Position numbers and translations under genes: made by a program. This document shows, piece by piece, positions 27,436 through 35,999 of a stretch of DNA of 64,000 bases. Source of the DNA: Pseudomonas lutea. Its GTDB lineage: Bacteria > Pseudomonadota > Gammaproteobacteria > Pseudomonadales > Pseudomonadaceae. Under the pieces are notes generated by a model that ran no database searches, was not told the origin of the DNA, and saw only the letters and a program-made list of their open reading frames with translations. Every line of letters begins with the position of its first letter. Within the stretch, counting starts at the first letter, position 1. The stretch is taken from assembly GCF_000759445.1 (NCBI RefSeq), contig NZ_JRMB01000001.1, forward strand, positions 124,001-188,000, read 5' to 3'.

Positions 27436-27444
27436 CGGCACTAC

Positions 27445-27469
27445 CTGCAGGAGCGCGCTTGCCCGCAAA
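27445..27469. repeat. Single REP element
   Basis: CTGCAGGAGCGCGCTTGCCC and the next few bases match the REP type seen as an inverted pair at 23077-23163. It lies ten bases after the stop of the LprI-domain gene. Confidence 0.65.
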
Positions 27470-27549
27470 GGGGCCGGCGCATCCGCTGGATCTCCGGAGT
27501 CCGTACTACCGCCGCCGCGGCCAAGCTGACCATTACGACGGATAGCGAT

Positions 27550-27921
27550 TCACACCGCCGAGAATCGCTTTTCCAGGTAATCGATGATCACCTTCGATTC
27601 ATACATCCACACCGTCTGACCTTCTTCCTCAATCCGCAGGCAAGGCACCTTGATTCGGCCGCCGCCACTTAGCAGCGCCTGTCGATCCGTCTCGTTGTGC
27701 TTGGCATCGCGCAGGGCCACCGGCACATTCAGGCGGCGCATTGCGCGACGGGTTTTCACGCAGAACGGGCACGCGTGAAACTGGTACAGCGTCAGCGCTT
27801 TGGCCGACGCATCGACGGCAGCCTGAGCTTCGGGGGTACGCTTCTTCTTGCTCGGCCGGGTCAGGAAATCGCCCGCGATTACGAGCTGGCCGAGGCCGAC
27901 CCTCACTGCTTTCATCAACAC
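27550..27921 (-). CDS. Glutaredoxin-like protein with N-terminal extension
   Basis: A 123-residue protein. After a hydrophobic N-terminal stretch and a basic linker (RPSKKKRTPEAQ), a glutaredoxin/GST-N domain starts near residue 42: LTLYQFHACPFCVKTRRAM with the CxxC redox pair, the cis-Pro region KVPCLRIEE and the end motif YESKVIIDYLEKRF. GTG at 27921 has TGAGG seven bases upstream, better than the ATG two codons on. Probably a thiol-disulfide reductase, perhaps membrane-tethered. Next to folE on the same strand. Confidence 0.82.
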   Translation of the reverse strand: MLMKAVRVGLGQLVIAGDFLTRPSKKKRTPEAQAAVDASAKALTLYQFHACPFCVKTRRAMRRLNVPVALRDAKHNETDRQALLSGGGRIKVPCLRIEEEGQTVWMYESKVIIDYLEKRFSAV

Positions 27922-27994
27922 GATAAAACCTCACTCGGCGGCAACAGCCGCCAGACTGCCGCAGCCTGATGCTGCGGCATTCAGGACGCCACGA

Positions 27995-28540
27995 TCATTT
28001 GATCAGGCTGAGAAACTCGGTACGCGTCGCGGCGTTTTCGCGGAACTCACCCAGCATGACCGAGGTGATCATGGAAGAATTCTGCTTCTCTACGCCGCGC
28101 ATCATCATGCACATGTGCTTGGCTTCGATGACCACGGCCACACCCAGTGCGCCGGTGACCTGCTGAATGGCTTCGGCGATCTGGCGGCTGAGGTTTTCCT
28201 GGATCTGCAGGCGGCGGGCGTACATGTCGACGATGCGCGCGACCTTCGACAGACCGAGCACTTTGCCGCTCGGGATGTAGGCCACGTGGGCCTTGCCGAT
28301 GAAGGGCAGCAGATGGTGTTCGCAGAGCGAATACAACTCGATGTCCTTGACCACCACCATCTCGCTGTTGTCGGAGCTGAACAGCGCACCGTTGGTGACG
28401 TCTTCAAGGGTTTGTTCATAGCCGCGGCAAAGGTACTGCATGGCTTTGGCGGCCCGTTTCGGGGTGTCGCGCAGGCCTTCGCGGGAGACGTCCTCGCCGA
28501 GTTGACCAAGGATGGCGGTGTAGTTCTGTTCCAGAGTCAC
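27995..28540 (-). CDS. folE: GTP cyclohydrolase I
   Basis: A 181-residue enzyme converting GTP to dihydroneopterin triphosphate, the first step of folate (tetrahydropterin) synthesis. The zinc ligands are in LCEHHLLPF and KHMCMMMRG; the GTP pocket includes [21 protein letters not shown] and RTEFLSLIK at the end. Length is normal for the short bacterial form. The start is GTG at 28540, chosen because [11 protein letters not shown] is the usual N-terminus in Pseudomonas. Its upstream region of 237 bases is shared with the divergent mini-lipoprotein gene. Confidence 0.95.
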   Translation of the reverse strand: MTLEQNYTAILGQLGEDVSREGLRDTPKRAAKAMQYLCRGYEQTLEDVTNGALFSSDNSEMVVVKDIELYSLCEHHLLPFIGKAHVAYIPSGKVLGLSKVARIVDMYARRLQIQENLSRQIAEAIQQVTGALGVAVVIEAKHMCMMMRGVEKQNSSMITSVMLGEFRENAATRTEFLSLIK

Positions 28541-28680
28541 AGGGGTGTGTTCCGTGCGGGTTCAAGAAACGCAGGTTGCGGGCCTGCAAAGGCGCACATA
28601 GTAGCGTAGCTGGGCGCGCAGGGGTACGGCAGCCGCCCCCGGAGCCTGCGGCATGGCGCCGCTTCGTTGTAGCAAGCCGT

Positions 28681-28713
28681 CCTTTACCCAACCTTTACCG
28701 AGCCTTTACGTCG
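28681..28713 (+). promoter_or_regulatory. Triple 11-base direct repeat upstream of lipoprotein gene
   Basis: CCTTTAC occurs three times exactly 11 bases apart (28681, 28692, 28703). Such periodicity is typical of boxes for OmpR/PhoB-family response regulators. A possible -10 (TTAAGT, about 28733-28738) is spaced so that the box would take the place of the -35, as for an activator. Confidence 0.5.
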
Positions 28714-28777
28714 AAATGTGTCGGGTCGGTGTCTTAAGTAACGGGTGACAGATGCCCGGATGAAGAGAGTGCTTATC

Positions 28778-28960
28778 ATGCTTGGCCGAATCGCGAAAAT
28801 CGCACTGGTGATTGCTCTGGCGTCGTCTGTTTCGGGATGCTTTTTTGGACCGGGTTGGGGTCGTCATGGCGGCTGGCACGAGCATCGTTACTACGACGGT
28901 GGACCCTATGACGGTGGGCGCGGCGGGTATGGCCCGGGCCCCGGTTACTACCGCCGCTGA
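28778..28960 (+). CDS. Small glycine/tyrosine-rich lipoprotein (paralogue 1)
   Basis: A 60-residue protein: MLGRIAKIALVIALASSVSG then Cys21, a type II (lipoprotein) signal with the lipobox SVSGC. The mature part is short and rich in Gly, His, Tyr and Arg (HRYYDGGPYDGGRGGYGPGP). ATG at 28778 is chosen because the paralogue at 29154 starts at the equivalent place; an ATG at 28760 is also in frame. No known family. Membrane-anchored in the envelope; possibly stress-induced, given the repeat upstream. Confidence 0.7.
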   Translation: MLGRIAKIALVIALASSVSGCFFGPGWGRHGGWHEHRYYDGGPYDGGRGGYGPGPGYYRR

Positions 28961-28983
28961 TCACTGCAGTGAACGCCGCATCA

Positions 28984-29024
28984 GGCCGCGACAGGAACGT
29001 GCTTCCATCGCGGCCTCTTTGTTT
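28984..29024 (+). terminator. Terminator after lipoprotein paralogue 1
   Basis: GGCCGCGA (28984-28991) pairs with TCGCGGCC (29008-29015), followed by TCTTTGTTT, a T-rich tail. It separates the two lipoprotein genes into independent transcripts. Confidence 0.65.
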
Positions 29025-29153
29025 GCAGTGGCCTTGCGTATCAACACTGACACGCGGTGGGTACCAAACCGCGACGCAATTCAAGCGGCCGTTGATGTCA
29101 GACGCAGCAGGTGATGAATGCCTTGAATCAGACCTGTTGGAGTAAGAACCACA

Positions 29154-29333
29154 ATGTTGAGTCGTATCGCTAAAGTCGCGATGGTCATCGCGGTAATGTC
29201 AGCAATGGCCGGGTGCTGGCCTTTTTGGGGGCCGGGCGGGGGAGGCCATGGCGGTCATGGTGGCGGTGGCGGTGGTGGGCATTATGAAGGCGGCGGTCCA
29301 GGCGGCGGTGGTGGCGGCCAAGGCCCGCGCTGA
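29154..29333 (+). CDS. Small glycine-rich lipoprotein (paralogue 2)
   Basis: A 59-residue protein, easily missed because of its size: MLSRIAKVAMVIAVMSAMAG then Cys21, with lipobox AMAGC. The signal region is clearly related to the gene at 28778 (MLxRIAKxAxVIAxxSxxxGC), and the mature part is dominated by Gly and His (HGGHGG, then long Gly runs, ending GQGPR). ATG at 29154 has GGAG eleven bases upstream. Function unknown. The tail composition could bind metal or stay unstructured in the envelope. Confidence 0.7.
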   Translation: MLSRIAKVAMVIAVMSAMAGCWPFWGPGGGGHGGHGGGGGGGHYEGGGPGGGGGGQGPR

Positions 29334-29385
29334 CGCCTCGGCTTGAATCGATTGGACTGCCGATCGAACAACCGCCACATAATCT

Positions 29386-29471
29386 GTAGCAGCCGGCTTG
29401 CTGGCGAACGCGGTGGATCAGAAACGGAATGTCGACTGACCCACCGCATTCGCCAGCAAGCCGGCTCCTAC
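29386..29471. repeat. REP pair forming a long hairpin
   Basis: GTAGCAGCCGGCTTGCTGGC (from 29386) and its inverted partner ending GCCGGCTCCTAC (to 29471); inside it GCGGTGG pairs with CCACCGC, so the stem is about 30 base pairs. It sits between the lipoprotein gene and the convergent smr gene. Confidence 0.75.
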
Positions 29472-29536
29472 GGGTGATCCACTGAGACTCACCACAGAGG
29501 CGAATACGTGGCCGGTCCGGCCGAACGCAGCCTGCC

Positions 29537-30097
29537 TTACTCGTCCCGCCCTTCCATCATGGTCCGCTTGAGGATCACGTACACCGCACCGGCGCCGCCA
29601 TGCTTGGCGACGCATGAGGCAAAACCCAGTACCTGCTGATGTTGACGCAGCCAGGTGTTGACGTGGCTTTTGATCATCGGCCGCTTGCCGTCCAGCCGCA
29701 CGGCCTTGCCATGGGTGATCCGCACGCAGCGCACTTCGAGCTTTGCCGCTTCTGCGAGGAACTCCCACATGGTTTCACGCGCCATTTCGACGCTCATGCC
29801 GTGCAGATCCAGGCTTCCCTCGAAGCTGATCTGACCCAGCTTGAGCTTGCGCATCTGGCCTTCTTGAACCCCGTCACGCGCCCAGTACAGCATGTCTTCA
29901 GGGCCGACATCGATCACGAACTGATCTGACAGACCGTCAACCGTAATCGTCGCATCTGAGCGCACGGTCGCGGCCTGACGCAGTTTGGCCAGATTCTTAC
30001 GGTCGGTTTTGGGTTTTCCTACGTCCGCATGTTCAGTCTTGATCGGCTTGACGCCGCGAATCTCGCTTCTGAACAGGGAAAAATCGTCGTCTTGCAT
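29537..30097 (-). CDS. Smr-domain protein
   Basis: A 186-residue protein with a C-terminal Smr domain from about residue 95: LDLHGMSVEMARETMWEFL, then VRITHGKAVRLDGKRPMIKS and the final GGAGAVYVILKR. The LDLHG and THGK motifs are the hallmarks. Smr domains related to MutS2 C-termini are nucleases or ribosome-collision factors; stand-alone proteins such as SmrA/SmrB cut DNA or RNA. ATG at 30097 has GGAG six bases upstream. Part of the conserved folE-prmB neighbourhood. Confidence 0.88.
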   Translation of the reverse strand: MQDDDFSLFRSEIRGVKPIKTEHADVGKPKTDRKNLAKLRQAATVRSDATITVDGLSDQFVIDVGPEDMLYWARDGVQEGQMRKLKLGQISFEGSLDLHGMSVEMARETMWEFLAEAAKLEVRCVRITHGKAVRLDGKRPMIKSHVNTWLRQHQQVLGFASCVAKHGGAGAVYVILKRTMMEGRDE

Positions 30098-30185
30098 GAT
30101 GGTCTCCGCGAAGGGGGCCAGTTTAACCACGTCACGCCAGATCGGCGCGACTATCGGTGATCAAATGGCAGCGGATGACCGAGGT

Positions 30186-30506
30186 TCAGTCGTGTTTCTT
30201 CATCAGATGGGGCGACATGTTGAGTTCGCCTGCGCGACGACGGCGGCGACGACTGCGGCGCCAGAACCACACACCCACGTACAGCATGAGCAGACCCACG
30301 ACGACCGTAACCACGGCGCCTGCGGGACTGGCGTTGAGCTCACCCAATGCCACAGGATTGCCGATCAGGCTGGCAACACCGGCCATTGCCAGCAACACAC
30401 CGGCGGTGGCCAGAATGGCCGAAACGGCAGCGACGAAGCGCATCCGCCAACTGCCCTGGCCTTTGGGACGCAGGCGGCGGGCATCAAAACCATCGGATAT
30501 CTTCAT
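30186..30506 (-). CDS. Small membrane protein, two transmembrane segments
   Basis: A 106-residue protein with two hydrophobic helices (about residues 22-48 and 62-83), then a very basic stretch (RRSRRRRRRAG) that should be cytoplasmic. The N-terminus is basic as well, so both ends are predicted inside. ATG at 30506 has GAGGA eight bases upstream. No family name comes to mind; it keeps its place beside smr in the conserved Pseudomonas order. Function unknown. Confidence 0.7.
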   Translation of the reverse strand: MKISDGFDARRLRPKGQGSWRMRFVAAVSAILATAGVLLAMAGVASLIGNPVALGELNASPAGAVVTVVVGLLMLYVGVWFWRRSRRRRRRAGELNMSPHLMKKHD

Positions 30507-30763
30507 TCCGATTTCCTCTATGGGTATCGGCGCTCTGACCCGCTCAGGGTGGGGTGGTTCCCGCCTGGCAGGGTTTCAAGGGCATCGCGTGTTCGATAAC
30601 GGATAAGCGGTCAGGTGCGCTGGACCACACCGCAGACGACTGCATTTGTACGCCCTTTCTTCAGGAACTGCCGGAAAATGATCTGCTAAACCTACAGGCC
30701 TGCAGTCAGCTCAGTCGGAACAGTTCCTGTGAGGCGCGTGAACGGATCAGGGTGAGAGGGCGA

Positions 30764-31387
30764 TCAAATCAGGTTCGCGGTCAGCGCCAGTTTGGCGAAG
30801 TTGTCATTCATGATTGCCATTTCCGCCTGTTGCACCAGTTCGGCCTTGATGACGCCGCTCGGGGTCGGGAGGTCGCGGGTGGCGCAGGCATCTTCGACCA
30901 GCGTGCAGCGAAAGCCGTAATCCTTGGCCGCGCGCACGGTGGTGCTGACGCTGGAGTGACTCATGAAACCGCAGACGACCAGATCAAGTCGGCCCCGGCT
31001 TTCAAGCAGGCTGTGCAACGTCGTGCGGTCGTCGGTGGAGACCGTGCCGTTCAGGGCGTTGGGCAGGCGTTTCTCGATAATGATCTCATCGTCCTGGGGC
31101 TGCAGCTCGGGGACAAACTGCCCGCGCTCACCCTGTGGATCGAACATGCCGCCCACCGTGCCCAGATGACGCACGTGGATGATGGGCGATTTTGCGGCGC
31201 GCGCGGCGGCCACCAGCTTGACGATGTTGTCGATCGCCGCCTGAACACCGGTCAGGGCGAGCGGGCCGCTGAGGTATTCCTTCTGCGCATCGATGATGAT
31301 CAGCGTGGCATTACTCAAAGTGGCCGCTGCGTATTCACGGCCACTGAGTTGAAACATGGTCTTGGGACCAGTGTTTGAAACAGACAT
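30764..31387 (-). CDS. Cysteine hydrolase / isochorismatase-fold protein with Ser at the nucleophile position
   Basis: A 207-residue cytoplasmic protein of the isochorismatase-like fold. The general-base Asp33 is in LIIIDAQKEY, the conserved Lys106 in IIEKRLPNAL. In the nucleophile motif, usually GxxTHxCVxxTxRAA, the sequence reads GFMSHSSVSTTVRAA, so the Cys is replaced by Ser146. Cys139 lies seven residues earlier, at the end of a strand, and is unlikely to substitute. Isochorismatases proper also lack the Cys, so hydrolysis of a vinyl ether or loss of amidase activity is possible. ATG at 31387 follows AAGGAG. Confidence 0.82.
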   Translation of the reverse strand: MSVSNTGPKTMFQLSGREYAAATLSNATLIIIDAQKEYLSGPLALTGVQAAIDNIVKLVAAARAAKSPIIHVRHLGTVGGMFDPQGERGQFVPELQPQDDEIIIEKRLPNALNGTVSTDDRTTLHSLLESRGRLDLVVCGFMSHSSVSTTVRAAKDYGFRCTLVEDACATRDLPTPSGVIKAELVQQAEMAIMNDNFAKLALTANLI

Positions 31388-31641
31388 CGGGGGGCTCCTT
31401 CGAGTGGGGCTTTTGCCACATTGTCCACTGGCAGAGCGATTCTGTGAATCGCCATGCTCACAGGTCTCGCTTTTTGCCGGGCTTCAAGCCGTCGAGCAGG
31501 TCGCGGTTGCTGTCATAGTGCCTGCAAAACGAGACAAACACTTGCGGAAAGTTTCAAGCGCAACGCCCGGGCCCTGTGCAGGCATCGTTTGTTGCGTGGA
31601 TGGCTGCTAGAATCGCCCGTCGTTTTTTCAAGGAGTCTGCC

Positions 31642-32550
31642 GTGATCACTTCCCGCCTGCGCACCCTGCGCGACCATATCCGCTGGGCTGTCAGCCGTTT
31701 CCACGGCGAGGACCTGTTCTTTGGCCATGGTACCGACAACGCGTGGGACGAAGCTCGCCAACTGGTGCTCGGCGCCCTGCATCTGCCGTGGGAAATCGCC
31801 GACAGTTATCTGGACTGCAACCTTGAAGACGAAGAGCTGGTTGCCGTTCAGCATCTCATCAAGCGCCGAATCGAGGAGCGCGTACCCACGGCGTATCTGC
31901 TGGGCGAAGCGTGGTTCTGCGGTATGTCGTTCATCGTCGATGAGCGCGTGCTCATTCCACGCTCGCCCATTGGTGAACTCATTGAACAGCGCTTCGAACC
32001 CTGGCTAGGCACTCACCCGGCGCGGATTCTCGACCTGTGCACCGGCTCCGGCTGTATCGGCATTGCCTGCGCCGAAGTGTTTCCCCACGCCGAAGTGGCC
32101 TTGGCCGACCTCTCGTTCGAGGCGCTGGAAGTGGCGAATCAGAATATCGAGCGGCATGGCCTGGATGAGCGCGTTTATACGGTGCAGGGCGATGGTTTTG
32201 ACGGCCTGCCGGGCCAGCGTTTCGATCTGATCGTCTCCAATCCGCCGTATGTCGATGCCGAGGACTTTGCCGACATGCCCGACGAGTACCAGCATGAGCC
32301 CGAGCTGGCGCTTGCCTGCGGTGATGACGGTTTGAATCTGGTACGGCGCATGCTGGCGCAGGCTGCCGATCATCTGAACGAGAAGGGCTTGTTGATCGTG
32401 GAAGTCGGCAACAGCCAGGTTCACGTCGAAGCGCTGTACCCGGAAGTGGATTTCGCCTGGCTGGAATTCGAGCGTGGCGGCCACGGCGTGTTCATGCTGA
32501 CCGCCGAGCAGTGCCGCAACCATCAGGACCTGTTTGCAGCGCGGGTCTGA
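31642..32550 (+). CDS. prmB: Ribosomal protein L3 N5-glutamine methyltransferase
   Basis: A 302-residue SAM-dependent enzyme that methylates a Gln side chain of ribosomal protein uL3. SAM motif I is [16 protein letters not shown], the catalytic [10 protein letters not shown] includes the NPPY typical of glutamine methyltransferases, and the N-terminal helical domain ([16 protein letters not shown]) identifies PrmB rather than PrmC. GTG at 31642 has AAGGAG seven to eight bases upstream and gives the normal length; upstream ATGs are poor. It is transcribed away from the hydrolase gene. Confidence 0.93.
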   Translation: MITSRLRTLRDHIRWAVSRFHGEDLFFGHGTDNAWDEARQLVLGALHLPWEIADSYLDCNLEDEELVAVQHLIKRRIEERVPTAYLLGEAWFCGMSFIVDERVLIPRSPIGELIEQRFEPWLGTHPARILDLCTGSGCIGIACAEVFPHAEVALADLSFEALEVANQNIERHGLDERVYTVQGDGFDGLPGQRFDLIVSNPPYVDAEDFADMPDEYQHEPELALACGDDGLNLVRRMLAQAADHLNEKGLLIVEVGNSQVHVEALYPEVDFAWLEFERGGHGVFMLTAEQCRNHQDLFAARV

Positions 32551-32570
32551 CCAGACTACCTGCAGGCCTC

Positions 32571-32823
32571 TTCCCGGCTAAGGCCGGTCCCACAAACGGC
32601 CTGCAACCTGTGGGACCTGTTAAAGCCATTCCCACTGACAGCATGAAACCTGTGGGACCGGCTTCAGCCGGGAAGGCGTCGGTGTTTACAGCACACTTCT
32701 GATGGCGAGCACGCTGGCCTCTTCCCGGCTAAAGCCGGTCCCACTGACGGCATGCAACCTGTGGGACCGGCTTCAGCCGGGAAGGCATCGGTATTTACAG
32801 CACACATCTGATGGCAAGCACGC
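32571..32823. repeat. REP cluster with a 109-base tandem duplication
   Basis: Alternating inverted REP elements of the type TTCCCGGCTAAAGCCGGTCC and complement: 32571-32593, a degenerate one at 32608-32635, 32652-32674, 32722-32744 and 32761-32783. The segment after the third (TTTACAGCACAC, TGATGGC) recurs after the fifth, 109 bases later, showing duplication of a whole unit. It fills the gap between the convergent prmB and GNAT-like genes. Confidence 0.8.
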
Positions 32824-32850
32824 CGGCGTACTTCGCAGCCTACCGTCGGG

Positions 32851-33651
32851 TCAGCGATGCGTTGCAATCCAGATCAGCAGGCCGGCCTGGAACACCGCAA
32901 ACGTGACCAGGCAAGCGATGGTAAAACGCAAGCCGCTGTCGTCCCGGCGGTACTTGCTGACCTTCTCCTCGGTTTTCTTGATCGTGACATCCTGTTCCTG
33001 AATCCTCTGTTCGGCCTGTTGCAGCATTTGCGCGGCGTCGAGAATCTGCACGATCTGGATTTTATCGGCGTTCCACGTGTTGTTGAGGTTGCCGACCTTG
33101 GCATCCTTGATCGTGCCCTTGAGGTGCTGGGCATCGGCGTAGACCACCTCAAAACCCTGGGTTTTCAGGAAGTGATCGCGACGCAGGCGAGTGTCTTCGT
33201 TGAGCGCATCCTTGTTGGCCAGCGCAATGCCTTCGATCTTGTACTCGGCACAGCGTTTCTGCGCCCAGGTGATGCCCTGAGCCAGCATGAAACGGCCCAG
33301 ACCGCGGTTCCACGGATCAATCTGCAAGCCGGATGCAGGGCCCACGCGGACGCTACGGTTGGCGTGGTCCACCCAGATATCCAGCTGATTCTGCTCTTTG
33401 CGGGTTTTTTGGCCGGGCAACTGGTAGCTCATGCGCAGCAGGCTGAACGCCGGGCTGTGGCGCTCGGCCTTGCCGAATTCGACGAAGCGCAGGGGCCGGG
33501 CGCCGGTTGCGCGATCGGTAGGAAGAGGCGCGAGGCGCAGCATCGAAAAATGCTCTGCATGCACCTCTTCCCACAACACCGGGGCGACGACCTCGCCTTC
33601 ATTGGCGTCGGTCGGCTCGACCACGTCGGTTTGCTTGGTTGCTTCTGTCAT
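32851..33651 (-). CDS. GNAT-like protein with C-terminal coiled coil and membrane anchor
   Basis: A 266-residue protein. The middle part has GNAT acetyltransferase character: NRGLGRFMLAQGITWAQK (an acetyl-CoA-binding-like turn) and RDHFLKTQGFEVVYAD. Residues about 190-235 form a coiled coil (QMLQQAEQRIQEQDVTIKKT), and a single transmembrane helix ends the chain (FTIACLVTFAVFQAGLLIWI). It would therefore be a C-tail-anchored cytoplasmic domain. ATG at 33651 has AGGA eight bases upstream. Genus-conserved place near aroC; function unknown. The GNAT reading is my inference. Confidence 0.65.
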   Translation of the reverse strand: MTEATKQTDVVEPTDANEGEVVAPVLWEEVHAEHFSMLRLAPLPTDRATGARPLRFVEFGKAERHSPAFSLLRMSYQLPGQKTRKEQNQLDIWVDHANRSVRVGPASGLQIDPWNRGLGRFMLAQGITWAQKRCAEYKIEGIALANKDALNEDTRLRRDHFLKTQGFEVVYADAQHLKGTIKDAKVGNLNNTWNADKIQIVQILDAAQMLQQAEQRIQEQDVTIKKTEEKVSKYRRDDSGLRFTIACLVTFAVFQAGLLIWIATHR

Positions 33652-33753
33652 CACGGCGATCCTGTTATCGACATTGCCCGGCACACAATGCCAGCAGACA
33701 ACTATCGGCCGTTATCGACGAAGCTTAAGGCCATGCATCGAGGCAGCGCAGCT

Positions 33754-34749
33754 TCAGGTGGCCGGTACCGAATCCAGGAATTTCAATATGCGATCAGTGA
33801 CTTCGCTGGCCAACGGGAGCTGCGGATCCTTGTAGGACGCCAGTTGCCGCTTGATGTCCATTGGCACAATGCGCAGCACGTGGTTCATGCCGTCGATGAT
33901 CGCCAGCTGCGAGTCGGGCTTGGCTTTATGCAGCAATTCGGCGTCGCCCACCCCGACCTGCATGTCGTTGCGGCCCTGAATGATCAGCGTAGGGATTTTC
34001 AGCTGCCCGAATGCGGCCGTGGGGTTCTGTCGGAACAAGGAGATCAGATACGGCTGTACGCTCGGACGGAACACAACCTGCAAGGGCTCGGGGACGTTGT
34101 CGTCAGTCTTGCCTGCCTTGATCTCTTCAATCAGCTGTTCACTGCGCGCCAGCAGTTCGGGAGGAAGGCGGTCCTGCAGTTGCTCGCGCACCACCTGATC
34201 GACGGGGCGACCGGTGCCCGCCACGGAAATCAATGCGACCGCTCCGGCGCGTTCAGCTGCCAGGGTAGCAACCAGCGCGCCCTCGCTGTGGCCCATCAAA
34301 ATCAGCTGGCCAAGACGCGGGTCGGCCTTGAGCCTGGCGCTCCAGGCCACGGCGTCGTCGACGTACTTTTCGATGCTCAGGTCGCGCTCATCCGGCGTTG
34401 CAGGACGACTGGCGGCAACGCCACGCTTGTCGTAACGCACGCTGGCAATGTTGTGCTTGGCGAGGATCAAGGCCAGGCGCTTCATGCTGTCGTTGCGTCC
34501 GCCATCAGAATTGTTGCCGTCACGGTCTGTCGGCCCCGAGCCAGCAATAATCAGTACCACCGGCACCGGCTTTGGGGATTTGGGCAGCAGCAGGGTCCCG
34601 AACAATTCGCCGCTTCCGGTATCGAGGCTGATAGGGCGTTGCAGCACGACAGGCGTGCCGGCATGGGCGATGGACGACAGAAGGGTCAGGCTCAAGATGA
34701 TCGCTCGCAGCGGCCAGAAGCCGCGAATCAGGGGTAAGGCGCTTAGCAT
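33754..34749 (-). CDS. Secreted alpha/beta hydrolase
   Basis: A 331-residue hydrolase. A signal peptide of about 30 residues (LSLTLLSSIAHAG) is followed by an alpha/beta fold: oxyanion segment VVLIIAGSGPTDRDGN, RYDKRGVAAS, nucleophile elbow LILMGHSEGALVA with Ser in GHSEG, acid region LIIQGRNDMQV and the catalytic His in IDGMNHVLR. It should be a periplasmic esterase, thioesterase or peptidase; substrate unknown. It is divergent from aroC and its ribosome binding site is weak. Confidence 0.82.
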   Translation of the reverse strand: MLSALPLIRGFWPLRAIILSLTLLSSIAHAGTPVVLQRPISLDTGSGELFGTLLLPKSPKPVPVVLIIAGSGPTDRDGNNSDGGRNDSMKRLALILAKHNIASVRYDKRGVAASRPATPDERDLSIEKYVDDAVAWSARLKADPRLGQLILMGHSEGALVATLAAERAGAVALISVAGTGRPVDQVVREQLQDRLPPELLARSEQLIEEIKAGKTDDNVPEPLQVVFRPSVQPYLISLFRQNPTAAFGQLKIPTLIIQGRNDMQVGVGDAELLHKAKPDSQLAIIDGMNHVLRIVPMDIKRQLASYKDPQLPLASEVTDRILKFLDSVPAT

Positions 34750-34808
34750 TGCAGGACCATCATCAATAAAGTGTCAATTGGACGCGGCCAAATGAAGAAG
34801 GTTCGAGG

Positions 34809-34837
34809 ATGAACTGCGTCATAAGCCTGCGTATACT
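34809..34837 (+). promoter_or_regulatory. Probable sigma-70 promoter of aroC
   Basis: TATACT (34832-34837) is a good -10, with ATGAAC (34809-34814) 17 bases upstream as a weak -35. It lies 40 bases before the aroC start. Confidence 0.4.
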
Positions 34838-34876
34838 GGCGCGCTTGAGTTTTTAGACATCCTCGGAGCCTCCCGC

Positions 34877-35968
34877 ATGTCCGGCAATACCTACGGCAAG
34901 CTGTTCACTGTCACCACTGCCGGCGAAAGCCACGGCCCGGCACTGGTTGCCATCGTTGACGGCTGCCCGCCCGGCATCGAGCTGTCGTTGCAGGACCTGC
35001 AGCGTGACCTGGACCGCCGCAAGCCGGGGACCAGCCGTCATACCACCCAGCGTCAGGAGCCTGACGAGGTCGAGATCCTCTCCGGGGTGTTTGAAGGCAA
35101 GACCACTGGCGCCGCGATCGGCTTGCTGATCCGCAACACCGACCAGAAATCCAAAGACTATTCCGCAATCAAAGACCTGTTCAGGCCGGCCCACGCCGAT
35201 TACACCTACCACCACAAATATGGCGTCCGCGATTACCGTGGCGGCGGTCGCAGCTCCGCCCGCGAGACCGCCATGCGCGTGGCTGCCGGCGCCATCGCCA
35301 AAAAGTTTCTCGCCACTCAGGGCATTACCGTTCGCGGCTACATGAGTCAGCTGGGCCCTATCGAAATCCCGTTCCAGACCTGGGATTCAGTTGAAGAAAA
35401 TGCGTTTTTCAGTGCCGACCCCAGCAAGGTGCCGGAGCTTGAAGCCTACATGGATCAGCTTCGTCGCGATCAGGACTCGGTGGGGGCCAAGATCACCGTC
35501 GTTGCCGAAGGCGTGATGCCCGGCCTGGGCGAGCCGATTTTCGACCGGCTGGACGCTGAACTCGCGCACGCTCTGATGAGCATCAACGCGGTCAAGGGTG
35601 TCGAGATCGGCGCCGGGTTCGCCAGCGTCGCCCAACGCGGCACCGAACACCGCGACGAGATGAGCCCCGAAGGCTTTCTGTCCAACAACGCTGGCGGCAT
35701 TCTGGGCGGGATTTCCTCCGGCCAGCCCATCGTCGCGCATCTGGCGCTCAAGCCGACCTCCAGCATCACCACGCCAGGGCACTCGATCGATGTCGATGGC
35801 AATTCGGTCGAAGTCATCACCAAGGGTCGCCATGACCCGTGCGTCGGCATCCGCGCCACTCCCATCGCCGAAGCGATGATGGCCATCGTGCTGGTTGACC
35901 ACCTGCTGCGTCATCGCGGCCAGAATAACGACGTGAGCGTGTCTACGCCGATTCTGGGTCAGCTGTAA
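34877..35968 (+). CDS. aroC: Chorismate synthase
   Basis: A 363-residue FMN-dependent enzyme converting 5-enolpyruvylshikimate-3-phosphate to chorismate, the last common step to aromatic amino acids and folate. Signatures: [21 protein letters not shown] at the start (first two-thirds of it conserved in all homologues), [16 protein letters not shown] [16 protein letters not shown], and [17 protein letters not shown]. Length is standard. ATG at 34877 has CGGAG eight bases upstream. It leads the conserved block with the MFS and mtn genes. Confidence 0.97.
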   Translation: MSGNTYGKLFTVTTAGESHGPALVAIVDGCPPGIELSLQDLQRDLDRRKPGTSRHTTQRQEPDEVEILSGVFEGKTTGAAIGLLIRNTDQKSKDYSAIKDLFRPAHADYTYHHKYGVRDYRGGGRSSARETAMRVAAGAIAKKFLATQGITVRGYMSQLGPIEIPFQTWDSVEENAFFSADPSKVPELEAYMDQLRRDQDSVGAKITVVAEGVMPGLGEPIFDRLDAELAHALMSINAVKGVEIGAGFASVAQRGTEHRDEMSPEGFLSNNAGGILGGISSGQPIVAHLALKPTSSITTPGHSIDVDGNSVEVITKGRHDPCVGIRATPIAEAMMAIVLVDHLLRHRGQNNDVSVSTPILGQL

Positions 35969-35999
35969 TGCCCGAGCCCCGTATCGCCGCTGCGGTCGC

